64,000 nucleotides of DNA from SVTX01 sp045612105. Lineage in GTDB: Bacteria > Bacillota > Clostridia > Oscillospirales > CAG-272. Shown in pieces: positions 1 through 9,193 of the stretch (positions within the stretch are counted from its first letter, which is position 1; each line of letters opens with the position of its first letter). The notes under the pieces are model-generated. The model ran no database searches and was not told where the DNA came from. It saw only the letters and a list, made by a program, of their open reading frames with translations. The stretch lies in NCBI GenBank assembly GCA_045612105.1, contig JAZKYL010000062.1:17798-81797 (forward strand), written 5' to 3'. The position numbers were made by a program, and so were the translations under genes.

Positions 1-1965
1 TATCAACCCGTTGAAGAGAGCTTCTACACCCGCCGAGGTGCGCGTTTTCAGTCTGTCGCGGCTTGCCTTGAGATGATGATGGGCGAGGAGATAAGCACTG
101 TATGCACCGATGGTTCGTGGATATGCGAAAGCGACCTTGGAATTGTTCCCGTACAATGCTTTTCTCAGGTAACCGAGGCTGAATACGACCGTTTCTGGCT
201 TTCGGCGGCACTTTGGAAGGAAGAGCGTGAGATCAAGGCTCCCGAGGCGATCTTAGAGCTTATCGGCGGCTACAAGGACTATATTTCTACTCCCAAGCAG
301 ATATATGCCTCACCCTGCGAGGTAGTCAACACAAATATGGAGACAGTGGATGACACTCTTGTCTCCGTGGCAGAAAAATCCAACGTTCTTTACCGTTTTG
401 ACAACATATACTGCGGTTACGTGGAGGTTGAATACGAAGCGGAAGATGACGGCGTGCTGGAGCTCAGGTTTGACTATACCGGTTATCCCGAGGACATCGA
501 TTTCGGTGGTCCCAAGGAACATGCCAACGCTAAGAGGCTTGCTATAAAAAAGCCCATCTATGCGGGCAGACACACTTTGAAGCTTATTCGTCGTAGGGCT
601 TGTATTTATATGATGCTTTGCGCAAACGTTAAGATAAAGATCTTTTCGGCAAAATTCCGTCTTGATATGCTTAACCACGACAAGCTGGGTTACTTCAACT
701 GCTCCGACGCGCAATTTAACGAAATGTGGGAAATCGGAAAATACACGCACTACATCTGCAAGCATCAGGAATATGAGAGCTGTCCCAGAAATGAAATGAA
801 GTATTTCACGGGAGACGGCATCCTTGCCGCGTTGATCGACGCGTATACCTTCGGTGAAGGCGACCATACCGTAAGTTCCCTTTCACTTACCGAAATAACC
901 AGCAACACGGGGCTTATTTATGACAGATTCATGAAAAATATCGGTCTGAACGAATACCCTGCGTGGAGGATCGTTCAGGCTTATAATCACTATTTATATT
1001 ACAACGACAAGCATTTTGCCTGTGAGCATTTTGAGGAGCTTCGCGGATGTCTCGATTGGATGATAGGCAAGATGAATGAAAATTATCTCATTTATCAGTA
1101 TCCAATTCTCGCGGGCGCGTTCTGTATGACCACCGCATCGGTAGATTATTCGCAGCACCACGACAGGCTTGGCGAAAAGCCTTTGCTTAATGCGCTTTTC
1201 TATAAGTCTCTGATCTCGATGGCAACTCTTGCCGACGTTGTTGGAGATGATCACGGAGAAGCTTGGCGAGAGCTTGCGAAGAAGGTCAAGGATGCCATCA
1301 ACACTCGTCTTTGGAGCGAGGAAAAGCAGGCATATTACGAGCCCTTCAATTCCCACTATATCCCCCAGGACGGCAACGCGCTCTGCGTTCTATTCGGAAT
1401 TGCCGAGGGAGAGCGAGCAAGGGCGGCGATGAAAACTCTTGAAGAAAAGCTTTGGACACCATACGGCTCGACTATTATTTCCGAGCCCGATGCTCACAAA
1501 TACGGTGGCAACACCGTGGTCTCGCCCACTATGAATACCCACGAGGTTGAAGCAAGGTTCCGTATAGGTGACGAAGACGGCGCTATCGAGCTTTTGCGCC
1601 GCTGTTGGGGCTCTATGATGAAGCGAGGCGCTAGGACATTTTGGGAATATGCCGATACAAGTGACGGTCCCCGTCCTCCATACTTCACGGTCTGCCACGC
1701 TTGGGGTGCGGGAAGCACCTATCTGCTGTCTGCCTTTGTTTTAGGCATAAGACCTCTTGAAGCGGGTTATGAAAAGCTGCTCTTTGCCCCTTCGGGCTCA
1801 TTTGATAGCCTTGAGGGTGTTGTTCCCACCGCCAAGGGGCTTGTAGCGGTCAAGTGTGAAAGCGTGGACGGTGGCAAAAAGAAATTTACTCTTGTGCTGC
1901 CGAAAAATGTAGAATTCGAGGCGAATTTGCCCGAAAACTCCGACATTGAAGTCATAGAATATTGA
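1..1965 (+). CDS. GH78-like alpha-L-rhamnosidase, 5' end outside window
   Basis: The reading frame is open from base 1, so the gene begins before the window; an ATG cluster at 73-81 is probably internal. The C-terminal two thirds looks like the six-hairpin barrel of GH78 rhamnosidases: the block at nt 778-822 (SCPRNEMKYFTGDG) matches the family's CPxRE...GD segment, TFWEYADTSDGPRPPYFTVCHAWG follows near 1640-1710, and the protein ends in a small beta domain as GH78 does. The N-terminal part seen is a beta-rich accessory domain. The likely role is release of terminal L-rhamnose from plant or bacterial glycans. No signal peptide can be judged because the start is missing. It is followed at once by a ceramidase-like gene, probably co-transcribed. 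A related six-hairpin glycosidase of another specificity is possible. Confidence 0.75.
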   Translation, partial: YQPVEESFYTRRGARFQSVAACLEMMMGEEISTVCTDGSWICESDLGIVPVQCFSQVTEAEYDRFWLSAALWKEEREIKAPEAILELIGGYKDYISTPKQIYASPCEVVNTNMETVDDTLVSVAEKSNVLYRFDNIYCGYVEVEYEAEDDGVLELRFDYTGYPEDIDFGGPKEHANAKRLAIKKPIYAGRHTLKLIRRRACIYMMLCANVKIKIFSAKFRLDMLNHDKLGYFNCSDAQFNEMWEIGKYTHYICKHQEYESCPRNEMKYFTGDGILAALIDAYTFGEGDHTVSSLSLTEITSNTGLIYDRFMKNIGLNEYPAWRIVQAYNHYLYYNDKHFACEHFEELRGCLDWMIGKMNENYLIYQYPILAGAFCMTTASVDYSQHHDRLGEKPLLNALFYKSLISMATLADVVGDDHGEAWRELAKKVKDAINTRLWSEEKQAYYEPFNSHYIPQDGNALCVLFGIAEGERARAAMKTLEEKLWTPYGSTIISEPDAHKYGGNTVVSPTMNTHEVEARFRIGDEDGAIELLRRCWGSMMKRGARTFWEYADTSDGPRPPYFTVCHAWGAGSTYLLSAFVLGIRPLEAGYEKLLFAPSGSFDSLEGVVPTAKGLVAVKCESVDGGKKKFTLVLPKNVEFEANLPENSDIEVIEY

Positions 1966-1982
1966 TTTTAGAGGTGAAAAAT

Positions 1983-3272
1983 ATGTTAAAAGCAGGATTT
2001 GCAAGACTTGATATTACTCCGCCTTTGGGCACTCCCCTAGCGGGATATCAGCGTCCGAGAAGCACTATGGACGTACTTGACCCTATTGAGGTCAATGCCA
2101 TTGCGCTGAATGACGGAGAGAAAACTCTCATTATGATCGCCGCCGACGTTGAGGGCATGGACGTGGCGGATGCCAAGCACATCAAAAAATTGATATTTGA
2201 TCGACTGGGTATTCCTGCGGAATACGTAGTTTTGAGTGCGCTTCATCAGCACACCACGTATATTATGAAGCACAAGGTGATTGAAAATCTTTCGCCCGCC
2301 TTTGCCGAGGTGGTTTATTCGAAATTCTGCGACGTGGCGCAGATGGCTGCCCAAGATATGTCGGACGCGGAGCTTTCATGCGGAGAGAGCGAAACGGCTG
2401 AAAAGCTTGCTTTCGTTCGCAGATATATTCTTAAGGACGGCAAAACGGTCACCAATCCAACGCCCAAGCAGATTCCCGAGATCGACCGCCGTTGTGCCGA
2501 GGCTGACAACACTGTTCGTTTGCTTCGATTTACGCGCAAGGATAAAAAAGATATTGCTTTGGTCAATTTCTGTACTCATCCCGACGTGGTTCACGGTGAG
2601 AAAGTCTCGGCTGACTGGCCCGGCTTTACACGTCGGTTTGTTGAGGCAGATAATAGCGACGTCTCTTGTCTTGTGTTTGTTGGGCCTGAGGGTGACTCCA
2701 ATCACCTTGACCACATAGGCGGAATCAAAAACGGATATGAACACAGCATACATATGGGCAGGGTTATTGCAGACGCGGTAAAGAAGATATGGGGTAATAC
2801 CATTCCGCAGAGCTGTGACAAATTTTCTGCCGACGTTCAGACAGTTTACACCAAATCCAACAACGAGGGTGAGGAAAAATACGACGAGTGCAAGGCTTTT
2901 CTTGCCGCGCGTGAAGCAGGAACGCTGGGATACAATCCCGAGATCGAGGAGGTTGCATACGCTCGCAGAGTGGTAATGATACGCGAGAGCATGACTATAT
3001 ATCATCCCCTTCCCGTCACAGCCGTGACTTTGGGAGACGTGGTTATCGTCGGGCTTGGAGGCGAGCCCTTTACCGAATACGGCGCGTCGATAAGAGAGGC
3101 TGCGGGTGGCAGATTTGCGCTTGCATTTGCGCTGACTAACGGTCACCAGGGTTATCTTCCCTCGGACAAGGCATTCCTTGAGGGTGGATACGAGGCAAGG
3201 GGCTCGAGATTCACCGCCGGCTTGCAGGATCAGGTGATTTCCAAGGTCAAGGAAATGCTTGACGCGACTTGA
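1983..3272 (+). CDS. Neutral/alkaline non-lysosomal ceramidase-like protein
   Basis: 429 residues. The start at 1983 is chosen because AGAGGTG lies 6 bases upstream; an in-frame ATT upstream has no such site. The opening (AGFARLDITPPLGTPLAGY) is the hallmark of the neutral ceramidase N-terminal domain. His-rich segments (SALHQHTTY, NFCTHPDVVHG) and GPEGDSNH fit the zinc and substrate pocket of that family. It is much shorter than animal or Pseudomonas ceramidases (about 650-750 residues) and has no signal peptide, so it belongs to the short bacterial group, often found beside carbohydrate genes, whose substrate is unknown. It sits 17 bases after the GH78-like gene, which suggests an operon. 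Amidase activity on a glycolipid or an acylated sugar is an inference. Confidence 0.7.
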   Translation: MLKAGFARLDITPPLGTPLAGYQRPRSTMDVLDPIEVNAIALNDGEKTLIMIAADVEGMDVADAKHIKKLIFDRLGIPAEYVVLSALHQHTTYIMKHKVIENLSPAFAEVVYSKFCDVAQMAAQDMSDAELSCGESETAEKLAFVRRYILKDGKTVTNPTPKQIPEIDRRCAEADNTVRLLRFTRKDKKDIALVNFCTHPDVVHGEKVSADWPGFTRRFVEADNSDVSCLVFVGPEGDSNHLDHIGGIKNGYEHSIHMGRVIADAVKKIWGNTIPQSCDKFSADVQTVYTKSNNEGEEKYDECKAFLAAREAGTLGYNPEIEEVAYARRVVMIRESMTIYHPLPVTAVTLGDVVIVGLGGEPFTEYGASIREAAGGRFALAFALTNGHQGYLPSDKAFLEGGYEARGSRFTAGLQDQVISKVKEMLDAT

Positions 3273-3292
3273 TTTTGAAATAATACTATAAT

Positions 3293-3331
3293 AAAAAACC
3301 TTAGAGCGGCTTAAATACTCTAAGGTTTTTT
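3293..3331. terminator. Bidirectional intrinsic terminator
   Basis: The stem CCTTAGAG / CTCTAAGG is flanked by an A-run on the left and a T-run on the right. It can end both the + strand GH78-ceramidase unit and the minus-strand unit whose last gene stops at 3414. Confidence 0.85.
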
Positions 3332-3413
3332 GCTTTCTGATCGATTTTTCGATCCTATTTATACGTTAATATTTCCTCGCCTGATGTGCGTTTGGTTTTA
3401 TCCTTTTATAACG

Positions 3414-4901
3414 TCAGGTATCCTGCAAAAGCTTCTCAAATGCATTGATGCTCTTCTCGTAATTAACGCTTCCCTGCACTTCAAGAAAGACAGGCTTATG
3501 ATTGATCACACCTTTTTCCCAACTATAGAAAAAGGAAGTGTAATTTATTATCGGTCCGAGCCAGGTTTCGATTGCGTTATGATTGCTCATTCCTCTCTCG
3601 CCTGCAAGCACCTGATGAATATGATATGCCACGGTCTTATTTCCCATCATTTCATACCAGCGGCTTACGGGATAGATCTGCGACAGATGTCCGTTATTTC
3701 TCGCATGCCCCACGTCAAAAATATGACCGACACGGTTCGGTTTGTTCAATGCGGTATTAAGCATATCTATCCAAGCCGATACTTCTGTAGGAGTATAACC
3801 GAAGCTTCGCTGTATATTGTCGCCTTCTCCTGCCTCCATATGCAAATTCTCAATGCCTACAGCAACCTGCTCGGGCATTTTTTTGATCGTATAGAGATAC
3901 ATTTGAGCCAATGCGTTCCATACCTCTCCGCCCTCGGGAATATCACATAGTTTCACTCTTCTCGGAGGATGCATAGTCAAGCCGTCGGCTTTGATGGCGA
4001 TAGCGTATTCGGTCGCCGCTATCCACTGCTCCTTGCCCGTGATCTCGCCGTTTTTATACCCAAGATTGGGGAAATGGACCGAAAGATAGCCTCCCGTCCT
4101 CTCTCTCCACCTTTCAATGAGGGGTATAAGCGAGAGATCGGGCGTCCAATCTGCTCCGTTGGTACGAAGCTCTACGGCATACACCTCATTTTCAAGGGCA
4201 TAGGTCAGGTCTCGCAGATTATCGACGCAGGAAATGCCGAAATGCGCTCTAATATCCCCAAGGATGCTTACGGGGGGGTTGATTATGATCTCCTCGTCCT
4301 TGACACCATCTCCGCTGAAGTCGAAATAATCGATGCAGGGGTATCCGCCGATGGATTTATCGGGATCAAGGGCGCGGAGTCCTATTACTCTTGACCTTCC
4401 CAACATATAATCACGTTTTTTGTGCTGATGTCCGACTATTACCGTCAAAGCCTTGTCTTCGCAGACACCTGTGAGAAACTCGCGGCTGTCTTTTTCCAAA
4501 GCCTCGACATAATAGTGCATAACGAACACGTCACCGTTCTTAAGGCGGCTGATTTTTTCGCGGTCGGATTTCTCGATCACACCGTATGGAGTATCCACAC
4601 CTATGATCGCTCTGCCGTCACGCTCAATAAGAAATCCACCGCTCTTTTCAAGGAAAAAGTCCTTGGTATTTTCGTCTCTCACGTCCGAATTTCCGATAAC
4701 AAAGTGGTGGTCGAAATCCTTCAGATCTTCAAGATACGTGAGAAAAATCTCTTTTTCGCCAACGGACGTAATATCGCCAAGGCATATGACCGTTTCGATC
4801 TTATCCTTCTTCATTCTTTTGATAAATTCCGAAAAATAAGCATACTGCGCCGAAGCCCTATTATTTGGCAAGTGCATATCGCAAATAAACGCAATTTTCA
4901 T
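3414..4901 (-). CDS. Metallophosphoesterase fused to a xylose-isomerase-like TIM barrel
   Basis: 495 residues with two domains. Residues 1 to about 205 form a calcineurin-like phosphoesterase: DMHLP near the start, CLGDI, GNSD, VMHYY and VGHQH supply the usual Asp/His/Asn metal ligands. From about residue 215 a sugar-isomerase / AP-endonuclease-2-type TIM barrel follows (AVELRTNG, LSVHFPNLG, GIENLHME, HIFDVGHARNNG, AYHIHQV, FLEVQGS), with plausible Glu/Asp/His metal residues. Both halves look complete and the linker is in frame. It could couple dephosphorylation with isomerisation of a sugar phosphate, or process a nucleotide sugar; this is inference. It is the last gene of a minus-strand unit with the MBL hydrolase (15-base gap) and the GH106-like enzyme. 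Confidence 0.75.
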   Translation of the reverse strand: MKIAFICDMHLPNNRASAQYAYFSEFIKRMKKDKIETVICLGDITSVGEKEIFLTYLEDLKDFDHHFVIGNSDVRDENTKDFFLEKSGGFLIERDGRAIIGVDTPYGVIEKSDREKISRLKNGDVFVMHYYVEALEKDSREFLTGVCEDKALTVIVGHQHKKRDYMLGRSRVIGLRALDPDKSIGGYPCIDYFDFSGDGVKDEEIIINPPVSILGDIRAHFGISCVDNLRDLTYALENEVYAVELRTNGADWTPDLSLIPLIERWRERTGGYLSVHFPNLGYKNGEITGKEQWIAATEYAIAIKADGLTMHPPRRVKLCDIPEGGEVWNALAQMYLYTIKKMPEQVAVGIENLHMEAGEGDNIQRSFGYTPTEVSAWIDMLNTALNKPNRVGHIFDVGHARNNGHLSQIYPVSRWYEMMGNKTVAYHIHQVLAGERGMSNHNAIETWLGPIINYTSFFYSWEKGVINHKPVFLEVQGSVNYEKSINAFEKLLQDT

Positions 4902-4916
4902 ATATTTGTCCGTCCT

Positions 4917-5690
4917 TTATAATTCCACCGTCATTCCGTCCTCGCAGATGACAGCAGAGCCTCCAAACAGCTTTTTGACTCTTTCGTTACACTCTTCAGT
5001 TCCGAAAATGATCTCTCTGCCGTTGTGAGTGAAGAATATTCTTCCAATATTTTTGTCTCTTGTGTACTCGTACACATCCTGAATGACAAAATGTCCCGTT
5101 TCGATGATAAGGGCATCGCAATACTCTCCGATCAGCTCGTCAAGCTCGCTATAGCTTGCCAGGTCGCCCGAATAGACTATCTTTTTGCCCTCCAGCTCTA
5201 TTTTGTAAGAGAAGGACTGCCAGGGCTCGAAATTTTTATCTCTCAGGTGGCGGTTATGGCTTGCTGTCACCTTCATTCCTCCGTCGTCGAAAATCAGTCC
5301 GTCGGCTACGGGATTATCCTTAACAATGAAATCGCATTTAAAGTTGTCATCGCTGTTACGAAGGATCTTCATCACTCCCTCAAAGGTTTCCGCCGTAGGT
5401 ATATAGACGTTGATCAGATCGTGCTTGGTTTTGTTTCCGTAATGATAACGCAGCTTTCTGACGGTCCAGAGCAGATTGCAAAGACCGCCCACGTGATCGA
5501 GATGGGTGTGGGAAATGACGATATTCTTGGTCTTCAGAAGGTCAAGTCCCATATTATGCGCGGTATAGGAGCATCCCTCGCCCGCGTCAAAGAAATAGAG
5601 TGAATCTTCAAATTCTATTACAGTTGACGTATGTTTTCTTGTGGGCATCGGCTCTGTTCCCGCGCAGGTGCCTAAAAAGTGTATTTTCAT
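4917..5690 (-). CDS. MBL-fold metal-dependent hydrolase (RNase Z-like subfamily)
   Basis: 257 residues. It begins MKIHFLGTCAG and carries the zinc signature SHTHLDHVGG, followed later by SGDLASYSEL (metal-bridging Asp) and FTHNGREI (last His). The length and the GTCAGTEPMP opening resemble phosphodiesterase members of the RNase Z/ElaC branch rather than beta-lactamases. The substrate is unknown. It lies between the GH106-like gene (15-base gap) and the phosphoesterase-TIM fusion (15-base gap), so the three are probably one transcript; a phosphodiester or lactone step in breakdown of a complex sugar is possible but not shown. Confidence 0.8.
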   Translation of the reverse strand: MKIHFLGTCAGTEPMPTRKHTSTVIEFEDSLYFFDAGEGCSYTAHNMGLDLLKTKNIVISHTHLDHVGGLCNLLWTVRKLRYHYGNKTKHDLINVYIPTAETFEGVMKILRNSDDNFKCDFIVKDNPVADGLIFDDGGMKVTASHNRHLRDKNFEPWQSFSYKIELEGKKIVYSGDLASYSELDELIGEYCDALIIETGHFVIQDVYEYTRDKNIGRIFFTHNGREIIFGTEECNERVKKLFGGSAVICEDGMTVEL

Positions 5691-5705
5691 AATTCTTCTC
5701 CCAGG

Positions 5706-8700
5706 TTAAATTTGTCTTAAAAGTCTTACGGTGCCAAGCAGACCCGAAATCAGCTTTTCTTTATCTCGCTGAATATTATCGTAGTTCCAGTATCTGTTCC
5801 AGCCGAGAGCCTCGCCCTCGTCAAGCAGCATAAACTGATGCTCCACGCCCGCGGAATTGCTTACTATGACGGCGATCTCATTTTCTCCGTGGCGCAAAAG
5901 CTCGGTCACGTCAAGGGTATAGGGTGCCCAGACCCTTTCGCCTGCCTTTTTACCGTTGATCCACACCTCGGCTTGGTGAGACACCTTGCCAAGATCAAGT
6001 ATATATCGACCCGTTTTTTCAGTCAAGCTGAAGCGGTTTTTATAGGAAGCAAATCCCGAATACCACTTAAGTCCGTGAATCCGCCAATCGCCAAGGTCGT
6101 ATTTCTGTGGGACAAGCTCCACCGAAACGGGTGCGTGGAGTCCGTCGTGCCCGTCATTTGCTATCAACGATATCTGCATACGGTGATCCTTTCCGTCGGG
6201 AATGACGGAACAGCTACCGTCATTGAAATCTGCGGGCGCACCGTCGATCAATATTTCGATCTCCTCACCGCTGACTATGGGGTATTTTACCGCCGACGTG
6301 CCTTTGGGCAGCTCGATGCCGTAGCAGACCTTTTGAGGGTACGCAAGTGATTCGCCAAATAAGGGAAGATCGCCAAAGGGCTTCATAGGGGGCTTCCCGC
6401 GTTCCCAAGCATACGACCACCCGTCAGGCTTCATAGCAGGTGCCTGGTTCAGGCGCGCAGATGGGTCTACATACGATGCTGAAGGCTTATAATCGATGCT
6501 TGTCCAATCCTTTGTTACAGACTCGCAGACAATCCAATCGCTATCTGTGCAGATAAGTTGTTTTTCATCACCAAAGGTCAGCTCTATTTCGGTGATCAGG
6601 GAGATCAGAAGCTCCGAGATCAGCTCTTCTCTTTGCAAAAGCGTTCCTTTCTCAAGAGGTGTTGGGTTATGCACCGCAATAGAGATAAGGTTCTCACCTT
6701 CGCGCAAATATGAGGAAATATCGAGAGTTTTGGGTATTCTTCCTTCGCTTGACGAGGAGACAAGCTCACAATTGACGAATATTTGCCATTCGTTTATTGC
6801 AGACAGGCAGATCTTCGCGCTGTCGGGCTTTTTATCCAAAGAAAAACTACGTCTGAAATACAGATCTTTACTTGAGCAGCTATCCTTCCAACCCACGCGT
6901 CTTGTGATCCAATCGGCACTCCAAAGGCTGAGATGTCTGCCAATATTACCGATCTCGCCAACCTTATTCCGGATTCTTATCTGTCTTTCCTCATTATGAA
7001 GACTTGACGTAAGCGTTGCCAATGGAATTTTCAGCTCGCATCGCTCTTGCTTTATCTGTTCTTCTCCGCAAAGGTCTGTCGACAGGGGCAAAAATTCCCA
7101 TTCACCCGATATAACCGTTTCTTCGACTGTGTTTTTTTCAATAAATATCTCAGATTCTTTTTCGTGATCTATTACGATCCAAGCACTCTCGTCCTCGGAA
7201 AGTGAAAGACTGACAACCGTGCCTTCGTCGCATATTTTGTATTCTACAGCGGAAATTTCTCCGTTTTCGGGGCTCAGTTTACTTGCAAAGCCTTTTTCGC
7301 GGAGCAAAAGAGTAAGCTTGCGATATTTAGGGGAGCTGTTTGCAATAAAATAGAAGTCCTTATTATCAATTTTGCGATGATTTACAAAAAGATCGGTTTT
7401 GTCGCCGTTTATGACGCACACGTCAGTCCGAATCGCTTCGGCAACCGTCTTATGGATCTCTTCGGGGGCTGGAAAGCTACTTTCGACGCTATTATTCGTT
7501 GCGTAATATATGATCTTGCCGCCCGATTTTTCAAAGTGGGTAAGCTTTTCCGACAGTTTGCAATCAAGCTTTACGACGTCGGGGATCAGCAGCACGGCAA
7601 AGCTTTCCTTATCTCCGCAAAGCCTGCCGTCGGAAATCTCTGCCTTCAGCAAGCTTTCGCTATCGATCATATCTACGTCGATCTGATTTTCGATCAGGCA
7701 ATTCAGGGCGGTATTGAAGGCAGAATCTATTGACTTGCCTTTTTTTGTTACACCCTTTATATAGGTCTCTTTCTGCATATCCTCAATAGGATAATAGAGT
7801 GCCACGTCAACAACGGGTGTTCCCTGCGAATTCATATAGCAGACTCTTGAAATATAGTCGGCAAAGTGTCTGAAATAACGCCAATAGGGGTTTTGGAAAA
7901 AGAAGTTTCCCGGCCAATCCGATTGCGAGCCTTGGTGATCGATATCGCTATAAAAGCCGTGAAGCGTAAACATTGAGATACCCATGGCTCCCGCCGTATT
8001 CACTCCTCGCTTGAATTCTTGCAGAGTGCAAGCCCATCCCGCGCCGCCGAAAGCCTCGGACATAGCGCGCTCCTTACCATATGCTCTCGACACCGACACG
8101 GCAAGCTTCGGCTCTCTGTAGGTGATCTTTCTCGGGAAACGGTAGCGATAATCGTGGCAATCGGCTCCCGGGATATGAAGATTTCTTACTGTATTGAAAT
8201 AGTTGCCTTGACGGGAGGGATGCAACCAGATATCCTCCTCGGTGTGTCCGGTCAGCTTCAGGTCGTTTTTTTCACACCACTCTCCGATCTGACTAAAAAA
8301 TGCCTCTTCGTAAAGCTCTGCCACGGTCTTATAAAAATCTCCGCGCACTTCTCTCTCTCTTTCCCCTCCCTCGGCGGCAAGAGCATAGAGGCAAGGCAAA
8401 AGGTCGTACCCACGGCGCGAGACAAACTCTTCGGGAAGCCTGTCTGTCCACGGAACGAAGTGGTTCATATAGATCTCGTCAAAGAAAACACCCGGAATTC
8501 GTCTGCCGAAATGCTCTCCGTAGCGTTTTTTATACTCCTCGTGAGTATAGTTCAAGAACTCGCGGATAGTTTCCCTGTTCATATAGTCCACAAGTGTTGG
8601 ATGCACCTTGACGTAAAAGGCAAAGATCTCGCCCTCGGCAGTGTCCGGGGTCTCTATGGTGCAAAAGTCTGTTCCGTCGTGGCAGAAGAGGCAAAGAAGG

Positions 8701-9125
8701 CTTTCGTTTTCATCGGAAATCTTACTTTTGCGATAATCTGTGACCGACGCGAAACGGCGCAAGACCAAACTTTTTGCCATATTCTTTTTGCCGCTCGCAA
8801 GTGTTCTCGAGGGCTTTTGATAACCGTATGGGAACGTGCTTCCCGCAGTTCCGCTAGGCCAGGCATATTCATCGTACAACCAAGGATAAAAGCCTGTTTT
8901 TTCGCTCTCGTCCACGCAAGCCGATATGGCATTCCACCACTCATCACCAAGATATGGTGTTTTCAGATACGCGCGTGGGTGCATAAATCCGTTATACACT
9001 CCCTGCTCGCACATCAGAACTATCTGACGGCGAAGCTCATCGGGATCAAGCTCACCGTACCAGAACCAAAAGGCGGCGGGGCTGAATTCACTCGGCGGAT
9101 GTTTGATCTTATCAAAAATACTCAT
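5706..9125 (-). CDS. GH106-like glycosyl hydrolase (putative alpha-L-rhamnosidase)
   Basis: 1139 residues, no signal peptide. The N-terminus (AAFWFWYGELDPDELRRQI...GFMHPRAYLKTPYLGDEWW) and the following LYDEYAWPSGTAG are typical of the large GH106/GH2-related glycosidases annotated as alpha-L-rhamnosidases. The C-terminal part contains GH2-type galactose-binding beta-sandwich modules (ILDLGKVSHQAEVWINGKKAG; WAPYTLDVTELLRHGENEI), with a second such module near the middle (INEWQIFVNCELV). The catalytic barrel should occupy about residues 150-480. It is the first gene of the unit running to 3414 and follows the giant lipoprotein gene by 68 bases. The activity on rhamnose is by family resemblance only. 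Confidence 0.7.
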   Translation of the reverse strand: MSIFDKIKHPPSEFSPAAFWFWYGELDPDELRRQIVLMCEQGVYNGFMHPRAYLKTPYLGDEWWNAISACVDESEKTGFYPWLYDEYAWPSGTAGSTFPYGYQKPSRTLASGKKNMAKSLVLRRFASVTDYRKSKISDENESLLCLFCHDGTDFCTIETPDTAEGEIFAFYVKVHPTLVDYMNRETIREFLNYTHEEYKKRYGEHFGRRIPGVFFDEIYMNHFVPWTDRLPEEFVSRRGYDLLPCLYALAAEGGEREREVRGDFYKTVAELYEEAFFSQIGEWCEKNDLKLTGHTEEDIWLHPSRQGNYFNTVRNLHIPGADCHDYRYRFPRKITYREPKLAVSVSRAYGKERAMSEAFGGAGWACTLQEFKRGVNTAGAMGISMFTLHGFYSDIDHQGSQSDWPGNFFFQNPYWRYFRHFADYISRVCYMNSQGTPVVDVALYYPIEDMQKETYIKGVTKKGKSIDSAFNTALNCLIENQIDVDMIDSESLLKAEISDGRLCGDKESFAVLLIPDVVKLDCKLSEKLTHFEKSGGKIIYYATNNSVESSFPAPEEIHKTVAEAIRTDVCVINGDKTDLFVNHRKIDNKDFYFIANSSPKYRKLTLLLREKGFASKLSPENGEISAVEYKICDEGTVVSLSLSEDESAWIVIDHEKESEIFIEKNTVEETVISGEWEFLPLSTDLCGEEQIKQERCELKIPLATLTSSLHNEERQIRIRNKVGEIGNIGRHLSLWSADWITRRVGWKDSCSSKDLYFRRSFSLDKKPDSAKICLSAINEWQIFVNCELVSSSSEGRIPKTLDISSYLREGENLISIAVHNPTPLEKGTLLQREELISELLISLITEIELTFGDEKQLICTDSDWIVCESVTKDWTSIDYKPSASYVDPSARLNQAPAMKPDGWSYAWERGKPPMKPFGDLPLFGESLAYPQKVCYGIELPKGTSAVKYPIVSGEEIEILIDGAPADFNDGSCSVIPDGKDHRMQISLIANDGHDGLHAPVSVELVPQKYDLGDWRIHGLKWYSGFASYKNRFSLTEKTGRYILDLGKVSHQAEVWINGKKAGERVWAPYTLDVTELLRHGENEIAVIVSNSAGVEHQFMLLDEGEALGWNRYWNYDNIQRDKEKLISGLLGTVRLLRQI

Positions 9126-9193
9126 TCAAAATTCCTCCATGAAGCTAAAACAGAGGTAGTCATACCCGTGATATTCGCGAGTATGACTGTTAT

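Noticed and set aside
73..81. ATG triplet as start of the first gene
   Set aside because: The frame is open back to base 1 and reads as protein; no ribosome binding site precedes the ATGs.
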